This document shows, one piece after another, positions 46,593-56,101 of a stretch of DNA of 64,000 nucleotides; position 1 is the first letter of the stretch; each line of letters begins with the position of its first letter. Made by a program: the position numbers and the translations under genes. The DNA lies in NCBI GenBank assembly GCA_024637315.1, contig JAGXFH010000056.1, forward strand, positions 57,482-121,481. The letters are read 5' to 3'. This DNA is from Brevirhabdus sp. GTDB taxonomy: Bacteria > Pseudomonadota > Alphaproteobacteria > Rhodobacterales > Rhodobacteraceae. The notes beneath the pieces are model-generated. The model was not told where the DNA came from. It ran no database searches and was given only the letters and a program-made list of their open reading frames with translations.

Positions 46593-47243
46593 ATGCGTTA
46601 TATAAAATGGACATTCTGGACCATCGTTTTGACGCTTCTTTTCGGCTTCCTGCACTATACTTTGCCGCAACATGACATTGTGCGCGTCGTAAATACTTAC
46701 GAAGAACGGCAGGATTTCGATTGGACTGGTATCTTTTGGTCGAACCCCGATGACCAGGCAGCGGGTCTTTCCAATCGTGATGTTCTGTTCATCCAGACGA
46801 TCCGGGCGAATGGAAAGCCGATGGTCTACCGCAATGAAGACACCGGTTGGCGTTGGCCGCCCTATTTCAAGTTCGATACCGCCAATCTGCAAACCGAAGC
46901 GGCTGACGCCATCTCGGACAAGGCCGCGCCCGAGTGGTATTCCATGACGCATTACGGCTGGCGCAACGAATTGCTGTCGATTTTCCCGAATGCCGTCGCG
47001 CTCAAGCCGGTATCCGGGCCCGATGCGCGGATCATTCCCTGGGCGAACATCATCATTCTCACGTCGTTCGCGATCATCCTGCTTATGCTTTGGCGGATGT
47101 GGGCGCAGTTTCGCGAACGGTCGATCGATCCAGTGCTGGAGGATATGGACGAGGCTTCCGATGCCGCAAGAGACCGCGCCCGCGGACTTTGGGGCCGTTT
47201 CACCGGTTGGATGAGAACCTGGCGAGGCAAGCCGCGCCGCTGA
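46593..47243 (+). CDS. DUF1523 family membrane protein, last gene of the operon
   Basis: A 216-residue protein of the Rhodobacterales DUF1523 family. It has an N-terminal span (residues 5-20) and another near residues 149-168, with a roughly 125-residue domain between them that is probably periplasmic (VRVVNTYEERQDFDWTGIFWS, then DVLFIQTI). GAGGGCC precedes the ATG at 46593; a GTG at 46581 would overlap the upstream stop. Function unknown. Confidence 0.85.
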   Translation: MRYIKWTFWTIVLTLLFGFLHYTLPQHDIVRVVNTYEERQDFDWTGIFWSNPDDQAAGLSNRDVLFIQTIRANGKPMVYRNEDTGWRWPPYFKFDTANLQTEAADAISDKAAPEWYSMTHYGWRNELLSIFPNAVALKPVSGPDARIIPWANIIILTSFAIILLMLWRMWAQFRERSIDPVLEDMDEASDAARDRARGLWGRFTGWMRTWRGKPRR

Positions 47244-47273
47244 GACCTCAAGCGCCCGCGTTGCGGGGTGGGA

Positions 47274-47729
47274 TCAGTCCACTATGTTCTCGAGCGGATC
47301 GTATCGAGCTGTTCCGGCTGGGCCAAAAGCCACGTCTGGCAGGCTGTCGGGCTTTAGCCGGATGGTCAGAAGTTCACCGGGGCTGAAAAAGTGGCGATCG
47401 GTAACGACGTTTTCAGGATCACACCAAGCATCATTGATCTTTCCGGCCGTGATGCGGCTGCGGAAGAATAGGTCGACCTGATGAAAACCGTTCCTGGGGT
47501 CGTGGAATTCGTTGACCAGCGCAAGTTCGCCCACCGATATGGTCAACCCGGTTTCCTCGTGGACTTCGCGCACAAGATTGGCTGGCAGCGATTGACCCGG
47601 CTCGACGCCACCGCCCGGTGCGCACCAAAGATCAGAGCCTCGGACGCCGGGATAGGCATTGACCAGCAAGAGCCGGGCTTCATGCACGATAATGGCACGA
47701 ACGGCGAGTCGGGGTGAGCGAAGTTTCAT
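47274..47729 (-). CDS. Nudix hydrolase
   Basis: A 151-residue Nudix-fold hydrolase. The Nudix box is largely kept in [24 protein letters not shown]; the REVHEETGL half has the metal-binding glutamates, but the early conserved glutamate of the box is glutamine here. It probably cleaves a nucleoside-diphosphate-linked substrate. The ATG at 47727-47729 is chosen to fit the fold. The gene is convergent to the seven-gene operon. Confidence 0.85.
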   Translation of the reverse strand: MKLRSPRLAVRAIIVHEARLLLVNAYPGVRGSDLWCAPGGGVEPGQSLPANLVREVHEETGLTISVGELALVNEFHDPRNGFHQVDLFFRSRITAGKINDAWCDPENVVTDRHFFSPGELLTIRLKPDSLPDVAFGPAGTARYDPLENIVD

Positions 47730-47808
47730 CCGTAAACTGATCGCTGATGACGTAAGGTATTGGCAAGCGCTGTCTCGCAAGTTCCGATGCGGCTGCTATG
47801 TTGTGGAC

Positions 47809-48531
47809 ATGGTCAGAATGCTTGCCTTGCTGACGGCGATGGTGCCGACCCTTGCTCATGCGGACTGCGTGGTGCTTCTGCATGGGCTGGCGCGGACCGA
47901 AAACTCTATGGTGATATTGGAAAGGTCACTGGAGGCTGCGGAGTATCGCGTGGTCAACCGGGGGTATCCTTCGACGAAGGCTCCGATCGGCGATCTGGTG
48001 GAGCAGGTCGGCCCGGCCGTTGCAGCCTGCGGCGCGACGAAGGTGCATTTTGTCAGCCATTCCATGGGCGGAATTCTGGTGAGGGCGTGGTTGGAAAACA
48101 ACCGCCCGGCGCAGATGGGGCGGGTGGTCATGATGGCGCCGCCGAACCATGGAACTGAATTGGTTGATTATTTTGGCGATTTGGGTGCGTTTCAGTGGCT
48201 GAATGGTCCGGCCGGACTGCAACTGGGAACCTCCGAGGAAAGCCTGCCGAACCGCTTGGGCTTTCCGCGTTTCGAACTGGGTGTAATCGCCGGAAACCGG
48301 TCGCTCAATCCGATCTATTCGACGGTGATCGAGGGGGCGGATGACGGCAAGGTATCGGTGCAATCCACCGTGGTGGCTGGAATGGATGATCATATCGTGC
48401 TGCCTGTGACGCACACGTTCATGATGGTTAATCCATTGGTCATCGCTCAGGTGATCGAGTTTCTGGAATATGGCCGGTTCGATCATGATCTGACCTATGG
48501 CGAAGTGGTCCGTGAGGTCGTCCGACCGTGA
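47809..48531 (+). CDS. Exported alpha/beta hydrolase, lipase-like
   Basis: A 240-residue protein with a signal peptide ending at about residue 17 (TLAHA). The lipase-type elements are [10 protein letters not shown] (oxyanion-hole region) and the nucleophile elbow SHSMGG; VTHTFMM near the end may hold the catalytic histidine. Likely periplasmic; substrate unknown. It resembles the EstA/PGAP1-like hydrolases found in many proteobacteria. A small gap separates it from the divergent Nudix gene. Confidence 0.82.
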   Translation: MVRMLALLTAMVPTLAHADCVVLLHGLARTENSMVILERSLEAAEYRVVNRGYPSTKAPIGDLVEQVGPAVAACGATKVHFVSHSMGGILVRAWLENNRPAQMGRVVMMAPPNHGTELVDYFGDLGAFQWLNGPAGLQLGTSEESLPNRLGFPRFELGVIAGNRSLNPIYSTVIEGADDGKVSVQSTVVAGMDDHIVLPVTHTFMMVNPLVIAQVIEFLEYGRFDHDLTYGEVVREVVRP

Positions 48532-48579
48532 GCGGTCTGGTGCGGAATGCGCGCCATACCGTTTCGCCACGGGGAAAGA

Positions 48580-49656
48580 TCATCCCGCCGGGCGAGTTAC
48601 CCGGTTGACGTGCCCCATCTTGCGGCCGGGTTGGGCGTCGGCCTTGCCGTATAGGTGAATCGCAGTCCTGCCCTCTCTGGCAAGTTCCGGAACACGGGCA
48701 ATGTCGTCTCCGATCAGATTGGTCATTTCGATATCCGTGTGCCGGGATCCATCGCCCAAGGGCCAGCCCGCGACCGCACGGATATGCTGCTCGAACTGGT
48801 CGATCGCGCAGCCGTTCTGCGTCCAGTGGCCCGAATTATGAACCCGCGGGGCAATCTCGTTGACGATAAGCCCCTCCGGCGTCACAAAAAGCTCGACCCC
48901 AATGACGCCCACGTAATCCAGCGCGTCAAGAATTCTCGCAGCGATCAGGATGGCGTCCGTCCGTTGCGACGAGGACAGCCGGGCAGGGATCCGGGTTGTG
49001 TGCAGAATGCCTTGCAGGTGAACGTTCTCGCCGGGATCGTAGCAGGCGATCTGACCATCAACACTGCGGGCACCGATCACGGAAATCTCGTGCGTGAAGT
49101 TGATGAACCCCTCCAGGATCGCCTCCTCGCCCGCCATGTCGGTGAAAGCTCTGGTGGTATCGGCCTTCGAGGCAAGCCGCGTCTGGCCCTTGCCGTCATA
49201 GCCAAGACGGCGGGTCTTCAGGATCGAGGGAGTGCCGATGGTTTCGACGGCTCGGTCCAGGTCGTCGATCGTCTCGACGGCTGCGAATGGCGCAGTTGCA
49301 AGCCCCAGGCTTGCCAGAAAGGCCTTTTCGGTCAGTCTATCCTGGCTAATCCGCAATGCCTCCCGGCCTGGGCGAACCGGGCGGAGCCTCTCCAGTGTAT
49401 CTAGGGCAGAGGCTGGGATATTCTCGAACTCATAGGTCACAAGGTCTACGGACTGCGCGAAGGCGGCCAAAGCTGCACAGTCGTTGTAGGCCGCGGTCGT
49501 GACCCGCCATGCGACCTGTCCTGCCGGTGGATCCATTCCGGGCTCGTAGATATGGCATTTGAAGCCGAGGCGGGCCGCTGCGACGGACAGCATCCGGCCC
49601 AGCTGGCCACCTCCGAGAATGCCTATTGTGGCGCCAGGTGAAAGCGCTTCAGTCAT
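48580..49656 (-). CDS. purK: 5-(carboxyamino)imidazole ribonucleotide synthase
   Basis: A 358-residue ATP-grasp enzyme of purine synthesis that carboxylates AIR using ATP and bicarbonate. The N-terminus has the signature [23 protein letters not shown], and the later [16 protein letters not shown] is diagnostic of PurK. The start ATG (49654-49656) overlaps the purE stop by 8 bases. Downstream partner of purE on the same transcript. Confidence 0.96.
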   Translation of the reverse strand: MTEALSPGATIGILGGGQLGRMLSVAAARLGFKCHIYEPGMDPPAGQVAWRVTTAAYNDCAALAAFAQSVDLVTYEFENIPASALDTLERLRPVRPGREALRISQDRLTEKAFLASLGLATAPFAAVETIDDLDRAVETIGTPSILKTRRLGYDGKGQTRLASKADTTRAFTDMAGEEAILEGFINFTHEISVIGARSVDGQIACYDPGENVHLQGILHTTRIPARLSSSQRTDAILIAARILDALDYVGVIGVELFVTPEGLIVNEIAPRVHNSGHWTQNGCAIDQFEQHIRAVAGWPLGDGSRHTDIEMTNLIGDDIARVPELAREGRTAIHLYGKADAQPGRKMGHVNRVTRPAG

Positions 49657-50137
49657 CGCTGGGTTCTTCCGGGATCGAGGCCGAGAGTGCAGCGCGCCAG
49701 TTTTCCAGCCGCTTGGCGAGAGCATCATCCTGCAGTGACAGAATCTGAGCCGCCATCAACCCGGCATTGGTTGCGCCAGCAGCGCCAATAGCCATCGTGG
49801 CGACCGGGAAGCCCCTGGGCATCTGGACGATGGAATAGAGACTGTCCACACCTCCCAGCGCCTTGGTCTGAATCGGAACCCCGATCACAGGTACCCGTGT
49901 CTTGGAGGCCATCATTCCCGGCAGATGCGCCGCACCGCCCGCCCCGGCGATGATCACGTTCAGGCCACGCGCAACGGCGGTCTGCCCATAGTTCCATAAC
50001 CTGTCTGTCGTGCGGTGAGCGGACACGATTTTCTTCTCGTAGGCGACGCCAAGATCCTCAAGCACCATCGCGGCTTCCTTCATCGTGGCCCAGTCAGACT
50101 GGCTGCCCATGATGATGCCGACTTTCACCTCTGTCAT
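49649..50137 (-). CDS. purE: 5-(carboxyamino)imidazole ribonucleotide mutase
   Basis: A 162-residue class I PurE that converts N5-CAIR to CAIR. The motifs [22 protein letters not shown] and [17 protein letters not shown] are all present. It is the first gene of purEK on the minus strand and works directly before the PurK-dependent branch in the same pathway. Confidence 0.96.
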   Translation of the reverse strand: MTEVKVGIIMGSQSDWATMKEAAMVLEDLGVAYEKKIVSAHRTTDRLWNYGQTAVARGLNVIIAGAGGAAHLPGMMASKTRVPVIGVPIQTKALGGVDSLYSIVQMPRGFPVATMAIGAAGATNAGLMAAQILSLQDDALAKRLENWRAALSASIPEEPSDD

Positions 50138-50184
50138 CGCGTCGCTCCGGATCGGGGAAGCGGCACTATAGCCAGATCAGGGTG

Positions 50185-50403
50185 TCACGCAATGATGTCC
50201 GGCGTAAGTTCATCCTCGATCTGCGCGATCTGGTCTTTCAGATGCAGTTTCTGTTTCTTCAGCCGGCGCAAGCGCAGCTGGTCGGCCCTTCCGCTGGCTT
50301 CAAGCGCATGGATGGCGTCATCTAGATCACGATGCTCGCGCCGCAGCACCTCCAACTTGACGCGGAGCACCTCAAGATGGTCCATCCTGGTGGATTTGTT
50401 CAT
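50185..50403 (-). CDS. DUF465 (YdcH family) small coiled-coil protein
   Basis: A 72-residue basic, helical protein of the YdcH/DUF465 family, whose function is not known. The ATG at 50401-50403 gives a protein beginning MNKSTRMDHLEVL, with heptads of leucines through the rest and the conserved RLKKQKLHLKDQI segment. Lies between purE and the second Hsp20 promoter. Confidence 0.85.
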   Translation of the reverse strand: MNKSTRMDHLEVLRVKLEVLRREHRDLDDAIHALEASGRADQLRLRRLKKQKLHLKDQIAQIEDELTPDIIA

Positions 50404-50489
50404 TGGTTTCCTGACCCGACTCAGTGCCAAGTGGCCGTGGCAGACTAACGGCTTTGCCGTGCTGCGCCAAGGATTTGCACGGCTCGCAC

Positions 50490-50519
50490 CTTGCACTCGA
50501 CTGTTCGACAACCCATATT
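50490..50519 (+). promoter_or_regulatory. RpoH promoter for Hsp20 copy 2
   Basis: CTTGCA at 50490-50495 and CCCATATT at 50512-50519, 16 bases apart, match the RpoH consensus very well (CTTG plus a CCCATAT -10). The predicted start near 50526 leaves a leader of about 55 bases that folds as described for the thermometer. Confidence 0.7.
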
Positions 50520-50527
50520 TTAGACAA

Positions 50528-50575
50528 GGCCGCCGCTTTGCGGGGCCCAAGAAGGCTGTCGCTTGTTCAAAGGAC
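50528..50575 (+). promoter_or_regulatory. ROSE-like RNA thermometer, Hsp20 copy 2 leader
   Basis: Two hairpins. The first (50528-50547) pairs GGCC with GGCC and CCGC with GCGG. The second pairs GTC-G-CTT (50558-50564) with AAGGAC (50570-50575) around GTTCA, leaving a bulged G and burying the Shine-Dalgarno AAGGA that sits 7 bases before the ATG. The same design occurs upstream of the first Hsp20 gene, and the stem sequence GTC-G-CTT is conserved between them. Confidence 0.62.
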
Positions 50576-50581
50576 GTGTCG

Positions 50582-50995
50582 ATGACGAAACTAACTCTTA
50601 GCACCCATCCGATGCTGTTGGGATTCGATCAGTTGGAACGACTGATGGAACGAATGTCGAAATCGGAATTGGGTGGCTACCCGCCGTTCAACATCGAACA
50701 GACCAGCGAACATTCCTTCCGGATCACACTGGCTGTGGCCGGTTTCTCGGAAGATGACCTTTCGGTCACAGTGGAAGAGCGGCAGCTGGTTATCCGCGGA
50801 CGTCAGACCGATAGCGACGAAGGACGGGTTTTTCTGCATCGCGGTATCGCCGCGCGGCAGTTCCAGCGCAGCTTTGTGCTGGCCGATGGTGTCGATGTCG
50901 CCGACGCGGTGATGGAAAACGGGCTGCTTCACGTCGACTTGCGCCGGTCGCAGGCCCGGCCCGTGGTCGAAACGATCAGGATCAACCGCGGATAA
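50582..50995 (+). CDS. ibpA: Small heat-shock protein, Hsp20/IbpA family (copy 2)
   Basis: A 137-residue alpha-crystallin chaperone. It shares the blocks YPPFNIEQTSEHSFRITLAV, VAGFSEDDLSV and FLHRGIAARQFQRSF with copy 1, but lacks its lysine-rich tail. Preceded by an RpoH promoter and a ROSE-like leader, and followed 15 bases later by a DUF1150 gene, the usual pair in this bacterial group. Confidence 0.93.
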   Translation: MTKLTLSTHPMLLGFDQLERLMERMSKSELGGYPPFNIEQTSEHSFRITLAVAGFSEDDLSVTVEERQLVIRGRQTDSDEGRVFLHRGIAARQFQRSFVLADGVDVADAVMENGLLHVDLRRSQARPVVETIRINRG

Positions 50996-51010
50996 GAAAG
51001 GGGAAAGAGC

Positions 51011-51238
51011 ATGAACACGAGATTCAAGAACTTGCCGGGTGGCGAAGATCACATCGTCTATGTCCGGCCGTTAGCCGTTGCTGATTTGCCAGGCGACGTT
51101 CAGGAGGCGGCAGAGGGCCTCGATCAACTTTATGGCCTTCACGACGCCGACGGACGGTGTCTTGCGGTCGTGCGCGATCGGGAACTGGCCTTCGTTTTGG
51201 CGCGGCAGAACGATCTTGCCCCGGTCAATGTGCATTGA
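51011..51238 (+). CDS. DUF1150 family protein
   Basis: A 75-residue small protein of the DUF1150 family, often found right after Hsp20 in alphaproteobacteria. The stretch DHIVYVRPLAVADLP and the end FVLARQNDLAPVNVH are typical. Function unknown; the consistent pairing suggests that it assists the chaperone or shares its regulation. GGGGAAAGAG precedes the ATG. Confidence 0.9.
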   Translation: MNTRFKNLPGGEDHIVYVRPLAVADLPGDVQEAAEGLDQLYGLHDADGRCLAVVRDRELAFVLARQNDLAPVNVH

Positions 51239-51399
51239 GCGCATCGGAAAGGGCGTTTCGGGCAGCGTCGCCCTATGATCGCCGGATTGTGAAACATCGC
51301 TGAGACTTGGTGGTTTCATCTGGCATGCCGGACGGCGGTCTTGCCTGTGGCGGCAACCCGTCTATGCTGACCCAATTGATCCCCGGTGTCGGTTTACAC

Positions 51400-52374
51400 A
51401 TGCAGTTTACACGCGATCACCTTAACGCCGCCCATGAGCTCGTGCGGCGGCAGATGCAGCCGACACCGCAATACATCTGGCCGATGATCTCGGCCGAGGT
51501 CGGTACGGAGGTCGTTGTAAAGCACGAAAACCACGCACCGACCGGGGCTTTCAAGGTGCGGGGCGGGATCACTTTTATCGACTGGCTGCAGCGCGCGCAT
51601 CCAAAAGTTCCTGGCGTGATCACCGCGACACGCGGCAATCACGGACAAAGCCAGGCGCGCGCCGCAGTCGCGGCCGGATTGCGGGCCAAGGTTCTGGTCC
51701 CCTATGGCAATTCCGTCGAGAAGAACGCCGCGATGCGGGCATATGGCGCCGAGTTGATCGAATTCGGCGCAGATTTTGATGAGGCACGAGGCGAGGCAAT
51801 GCGGTTGGCCGAGGTCGACGGCCTTTATCCGGTGCCGCCGTTTCACACCGAACTGGTGCGCGGTGTGGCAACCTACGGGCTGGAATTGTTCAGCGAGCAT
51901 CCCGATCTGGATACGGTTTACGTTCCGATCGGCTGCGGCTCTGGCATTTGCGGTGTCATTGCGGCGCGCGACGCCTTGGGTTGCCGTGCCGAAGTTGTCG
52001 GCGTGGTTTCAACAGAGGCATTGACTGCCAAACTGTCGGTCGAGGCGGGGCGGATGGTAGAGACCAAATCCGCCCGCACGATTGCCGATGGCATGGCTGT
52101 CAGAGTGCCGGTTCAGGCGGCGTATGATATCTATTCCCGCGGCGCGGCGCGTATCGTCGATGTCAGCGAAGATGAGATTGCAGCGGCGATGCGACTTTAT
52201 TATCGAACCATTCACAACCTATCCGAAGGAGCCGGGGCAGCGCCGTTGGCCGCCGCCCTGCAGGAAAGTCATATCCTGGCGGGCCGCAAGGTTGGCGTGA
52301 TCCTGAGCGGCGGCAATGTCGATGCGCCGGTCTTTGCCGAGGTTCTTGCCGGCCGAACGCCGGTTGTATCCTGA
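51400..52374 (+). CDS. PLP-dependent threonine/serine dehydratase-like protein
   Basis: A 324-residue fold-type II PLP enzyme of the threonine dehydratase family. The PLP lysine lies in PTGAFKVRGG, and the family motifs TRGNHGQS and IPVGCGSG-type (PIGCGSG) are present. The absence of a regulatory C-terminal domain makes it catabolic-type rather than the IlvA biosynthetic form. The ATG at 51400 (MQFTRDHL) is preferred; ATGs at 51364 and 51307 are possible. No operon partner visible. Confidence 0.85.
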   Translation: MQFTRDHLNAAHELVRRQMQPTPQYIWPMISAEVGTEVVVKHENHAPTGAFKVRGGITFIDWLQRAHPKVPGVITATRGNHGQSQARAAVAAGLRAKVLVPYGNSVEKNAAMRAYGAELIEFGADFDEARGEAMRLAEVDGLYPVPPFHTELVRGVATYGLELFSEHPDLDTVYVPIGCGSGICGVIAARDALGCRAEVVGVVSTEALTAKLSVEAGRMVETKSARTIADGMAVRVPVQAAYDIYSRGAARIVDVSEDEIAAAMRLYYRTIHNLSEGAGAAPLAAALQESHILAGRKVGVILSGGNVDAPVFAEVLAGRTPVVS

Positions 52375-52379
52375 AGGAA

Positions 52380-52407
52380 ACTGGCCCCGCGCAAAACCGG
52401 GACCAGT
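52380..52407. terminator. Bidirectional hairpin between dehydratase and sat-cysC
   Basis: Ten-base arms ACTGGCCCCG (52380-52389) and CGGGACCAGT (52398-52407) pair with one mismatch. It lies in the short gap between two convergent genes, as expected for a shared terminator; T tracts are weak. Confidence 0.5.
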
Positions 52408-52419
52408 GTCCGCAACGCC

Positions 52420-54126
52420 TCAAGCGGCGATCAGCCCCATGCTTTCAAGCTTCAGGATGACCTGATGCGCGCAGTTGTCGACATCCACATTCTCGGTTTC
52501 GACCCGCAGTTCCGGATTCTCCGGTACGTCATATGGGTCTGAAATCCCGGTGAATTCCTTGATCTTGCCTTCCCGCGCCAGCTTGTAAAGCCCTTTGCGG
52601 TCGCGTCGTTCGCATTCCTCTATCGAGGTCGCGACATGCACTTCGAGGAACGCGCCGAACTGCTCGATCTCTTCACGCACGGCACGGCGGGTAGTGGCGT
52701 AAGGAGCGATCGGTGCGCAGATCGCGATGCCACCGTTCTTGGTGATCTCCGATGCAACGTAGCCGATACGGCGGATGTTCAGGTCGCGATGCTCTTTCGA
52801 GAAACCAAGTTCGGAGGACAGGTTCTTGCGGACCAGATCACCATCGAGCAGCGTCACCGGGCGACCACCCATTTCCATCAGCTTGACCATCAGCGCGTTG
52901 GCGATGGTCGATTTGCCCGAGCCCGAGAAACCGGTGAAAAACACGGTGAAGCCCTGCTTCGACCGAGGCGGTCGCGTGCGTCTCAGTTCCTTGACCACTT
53001 CGGGGAATGAGAACCATTCGGGGATCTCCAACCCTTCGGCAAGACGACGGCGAAGCTCGGTGCCCGAGATATCCAGTATGGTGTCGCCCTCGGGCACCTC
53101 GTTCACCGGATAGTACTGCGCCTTCTCCTGAACAAATACCATGTGTTTGAAGTCGACCATTTCCAGGCCGATTTCTTCTTGGTGTGTCTTGAACAGTTCC
53201 TGCGCGTCGTAAGGACCGTAGAAGTCCTTGCCCTTGCTGTTCTTACCCGGCCCGGCGTGGTCCCGACCGACGATGAAATGACTACATCCGTGGTTCTTGC
53301 GAATCAGGCCATGCCACACAGCCTCGCGCGGGCCAGCCATTCGCATTGCCAGATTGAGCAAGCTCATCGTCGTCGTCGAGGCCGGGTACTTGTCAAGCAC
53401 CGCCTCGTAGCAGCGGACACGCGTGAAGTGGTCGACATCGCCGGGTTTCGTCATGCCGACGACCGGATGGATCAGCAGATTGGCCTGGGCCTCTTTGGCG
53501 GCGCGAAACGTCAGTTCCTGATGCGCGCGATGCAGCGGGTTGCGAGTTTGGAACGCGACGACACGCCGCCAGCCAACCTTGCGAAAATAGGCTCGCAACT
53601 CGTTTGGAGTGTCGCGACGACCGCGGAAATCGTAGTGAACCGGCTGCTGAATGCCGGTGACCGGGCCGCCGAGATAGACTTTGCCCGCTGTGTTGTGCAG
53701 GTAGTTCACGGCAGGATGTGCGCTATCGTCAGAACCAAAGACCTTTTCGGCCTCGTGCTTCTTGTTCGGAACCCAGCGGTCGGTGACGGTCATGGTCGCG
53801 AGGATCACGCCCTCCTGGTCGCGCAAGGCGATATCCTGACCGATTTCGAGTGTTTCCGAAAACTTCTCGGACACATCCATGGTGATCGGCATGGGCCAAA
53901 GCGACCCATCGGCGAGCCGCATGTTGTCCACGACACTTTTGTAGTCGGCCTCAGAAAGGAAACCCTTGAGCGGATTGAAGCCGCCATTCATCAGCAACTC
54001 CAGATCGCAAATCTGGCGGGGTGTCAGATCCCAGCTGATCAGATCGCCGGCTTCCTTCTTCAGCTTCTGGGCAGACTCGTAAGAGACATAAAGTTCGGGG
54101 ATTGGAGCGAGATTTGAATTTTCCAT
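52420..54126 (-). CDS. Bifunctional sulfate adenylyltransferase/adenylylsulfate kinase
   Basis: A 568-residue fusion of ATP sulfurylase (N-terminal) and APS kinase (C-terminal), making PAPS in sulfate assimilation. ATP-sulfurylase motifs QTRNPLHRAHQ and GRDHAGPG are present; the APS kinase P-loop is FTGFSGSGKSTIAN near residue 380, followed by LDGDLVRKNL. Both active sites look intact. The gene stands alone; its promoter region is the 183-base gap before trxB. Confidence 0.95.
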   Translation of the reverse strand: MENSNLAPIPELYVSYESAQKLKKEAGDLISWDLTPRQICDLELLMNGGFNPLKGFLSEADYKSVVDNMRLADGSLWPMPITMDVSEKFSETLEIGQDIALRDQEGVILATMTVTDRWVPNKKHEAEKVFGSDDSAHPAVNYLHNTAGKVYLGGPVTGIQQPVHYDFRGRRDTPNELRAYFRKVGWRRVVAFQTRNPLHRAHQELTFRAAKEAQANLLIHPVVGMTKPGDVDHFTRVRCYEAVLDKYPASTTTMSLLNLAMRMAGPREAVWHGLIRKNHGCSHFIVGRDHAGPGKNSKGKDFYGPYDAQELFKTHQEEIGLEMVDFKHMVFVQEKAQYYPVNEVPEGDTILDISGTELRRRLAEGLEIPEWFSFPEVVKELRRTRPPRSKQGFTVFFTGFSGSGKSTIANALMVKLMEMGGRPVTLLDGDLVRKNLSSELGFSKEHRDLNIRRIGYVASEITKNGGIAICAPIAPYATTRRAVREEIEQFGAFLEVHVATSIEECERRDRKGLYKLAREGKIKEFTGISDPYDVPENPELRVETENVDVDNCAHQVILKLESMGLIAA

Positions 54127-54309
54127 GATTGTAACTTGTCCACTTGAATAGACGCCAGCAGGCGGTCGACCGATTTACGGCGGACCTAGCCCCGATGGGG
54201 TCACGAATTCAAGCCCCTGCTCGCCGTTGGTATTGATTCAGAACGAATAGCAGATATCGCGTCACATCATGACGCACCGCACGATAATCGCCAACGATGC
54301 CGTCAATCT

Positions 54310-55302
54310 TCAGTTCGCCACTTGTGGCTCCGGATCGGCAATGACAGCGGTTTCGACATCGGACTCGGTTTCGGCCAGGAAACGTTCGGCTTCCAGCGCT
54401 GCCATGCACCCCATGCCGGCGGACGTCACGGCTTGCCGGTAGACATGGTCCGTCAGATCGCCCGCTGCGAAAACGCCGGGGATTGAGGTTGCCGTTGAGT
54501 CAGGGGCAGTCACAACATATCCGCCCATGTGAGTTTCAAGCTGATCCTTGACAAGTTCCGAGGCCGGCGCGTGACCGATGGCCACGAAAAAGCCCTTGCA
54601 GGGAATCTCGGTGATCTTTCCTGTCTGGACGTGCTTGGCCCGAACCGCTTCGACGCCGAGCGGATCCTGGGTGCCGACGACCTCTTCGATCGCATGATCC
54701 CACAAGACTTCGATCTTGGGATTCTTGAAGAGGCGGTGTTGCAGAATTTTCTCGGCACGAAATTCGTCACGCCGGTGGATGACGGTCACTTTCGAGGCGA
54801 AGTTGGTCAGGAACAGGGCCTCTTCAACTGCAGTATTGCCGCCGCCCACGACCACGATTTCCTGTCCACGATAGAAAAACCCGTCGCATGTCGCGCAGGC
54901 CGACACGCCGAACCCCTTGAATCTCTCTTCGGATGGCAGGCCGAGCCATTTTGCACGCGCACCAGTGGCAAGGATCACCGCGTCACAGGTATAAACCGTA
55001 CCGCCATCGCCGACAGCGGTGAATGGACGTTTCGACAGATCGAGGCTGCTTATGATGTCCGCGATGATCTCGCACCCCATCGCCTTCGCATGGGCTTCCA
55101 TGCGGATCATCAGATCAGGGCCCTGCACCTCGGTATCGCCGGGCCAGTTTTCCACCTCGGTCGTTGTCGTCAGCTGACCTCCGGGCTCGATACCTTGCAC
55201 CAGCAGCGGATTCAGCATCGCGCGGCTTGCGTAGATCCCGGCCGTGTAGCCGGCCGGTCCAGAGCCGATGATTAGAACCCGAACATGACGTGTGTCGACC
55301 AT
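54310..55302 (-). CDS. trxB: Thioredoxin-disulfide reductase
   Basis: A 330-residue NADPH-dependent flavoenzyme. FAD-binding [16 protein letters not shown] is near residue 12, the redox-active disulfide CATC is in [13 protein letters not shown], and the NADPH site follows as [14 protein letters not shown]. The start ATG at 55300-55302 follows GGGGG; an upstream in-frame ATG at 55314 is possible. It diverges from an Lrp-type regulator that may control it. Confidence 0.96.
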   Translation of the reverse strand: MVDTRHVRVLIIGSGPAGYTAGIYASRAMLNPLLVQGIEPGGQLTTTTEVENWPGDTEVQGPDLMIRMEAHAKAMGCEIIADIISSLDLSKRPFTAVGDGGTVYTCDAVILATGARAKWLGLPSEERFKGFGVSACATCDGFFYRGQEIVVVGGGNTAVEEALFLTNFASKVTVIHRRDEFRAEKILQHRLFKNPKIEVLWDHAIEEVVGTQDPLGVEAVRAKHVQTGKITEIPCKGFFVAIGHAPASELVKDQLETHMGGYVVTAPDSTATSIPGVFAAGDLTDHVYRQAVTSAGMGCMAALEAERFLAETESDVETAVIADPEPQVAN

Positions 55303-55494
55303 TGAAACCCCCATGATCGCTTTGCCTTTCGGATGGATATAAACGCCCATGCAGAGGGTTGAAACCCCGGATAAGAGTAATCTGAGAATCCCGAGCAGCG
55401 GCGCGCCCTTTTCGGATGTTGCGCGGTGATGAAATATTATTGCGCATCAGCGGCCGTCGGCGTAATGTCAGGAAAATCAAATGCAGGTGAATTG

Positions 55495-55995
55495 ATGGCC
55501 GTCAGCAAACTTGATCCGATTGATCGACAGATCCTGGCCGAGTTGCAAGCCGACGGCCGCATGACCAATGTCGAATTGGCCAAGCGCGTCGGCATTTCCG
55601 CGCCGCCCTGTCTGCGCAGGGTCCGCACGCTGGAGGAAAGCGGCTTCATCAAGGGGTATCACGCCGACGTCGATAGCCGCGAGTTGGGGTTTGAGGTTCA
55701 GGTCTTCGCGATGGTTGGCCTTCAAAGTCAGGCAGAGGCCGATCTGACTGCCTTCGAGAATCGCTGCCGCGAATGGCCGCTGGTGCGGGAATGTCATATG
55801 TTGAATGGCGAGGTGGACTTCATCTTGAAATGCGTGGCGCCCGATCTGTCGAGCTTCCAGAGTTTTTTGACAGAACAACTGACAGCGGCGAAAAACGTGG
55901 CGAGCGTCAAGACCTCGCTGGTGATCCGCTGCGCCAAGGACTTGCCCGGTGTACCATTCGAAATTCTGGAAAGCCGCCTGAAAAAGAATGCCTGA
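55495..55995 (+). CDS. Lrp/AsnC family transcriptional regulator
   Basis: A 166-residue regulator with an N-terminal winged helix-turn-helix (LDPIDRQILAELQADGRMTNVELAKRVGIS region, beginning residue 6) and a C-terminal RAM ligand-binding domain. The ATG at 55495 matches the usual N-terminus, and earlier in-frame codons look unrelated. Divergent from trxB with a 192-base gap, so it may regulate it or itself; the ligand is unknown. Confidence 0.9.
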   Translation: MAVSKLDPIDRQILAELQADGRMTNVELAKRVGISAPPCLRRVRTLEESGFIKGYHADVDSRELGFEVQVFAMVGLQSQAEADLTAFENRCREWPLVRECHMLNGEVDFILKCVAPDLSSFQSFLTEQLTAAKNVASVKTSLVIRCAKDLPGVPFEILESRLKKNA

Positions 55996-56101
55996 TCGTT
56001 GGCAGCGTTGCGGAACGACCCAAGTCGAAAAACATCGGAAGTCGCGTTCAAGCGCAGCAAGACGTGGTGAATGCCCTATTCAACGCGCCCCTGAAAAGAT
56101 T

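Noticed and set aside
54209..54309. A short minus-strand frame between trxB and sat-cysC
   Set aside because: It is a fragment continuing out of frame from the trxB gene, with no start of its own and no pattern.
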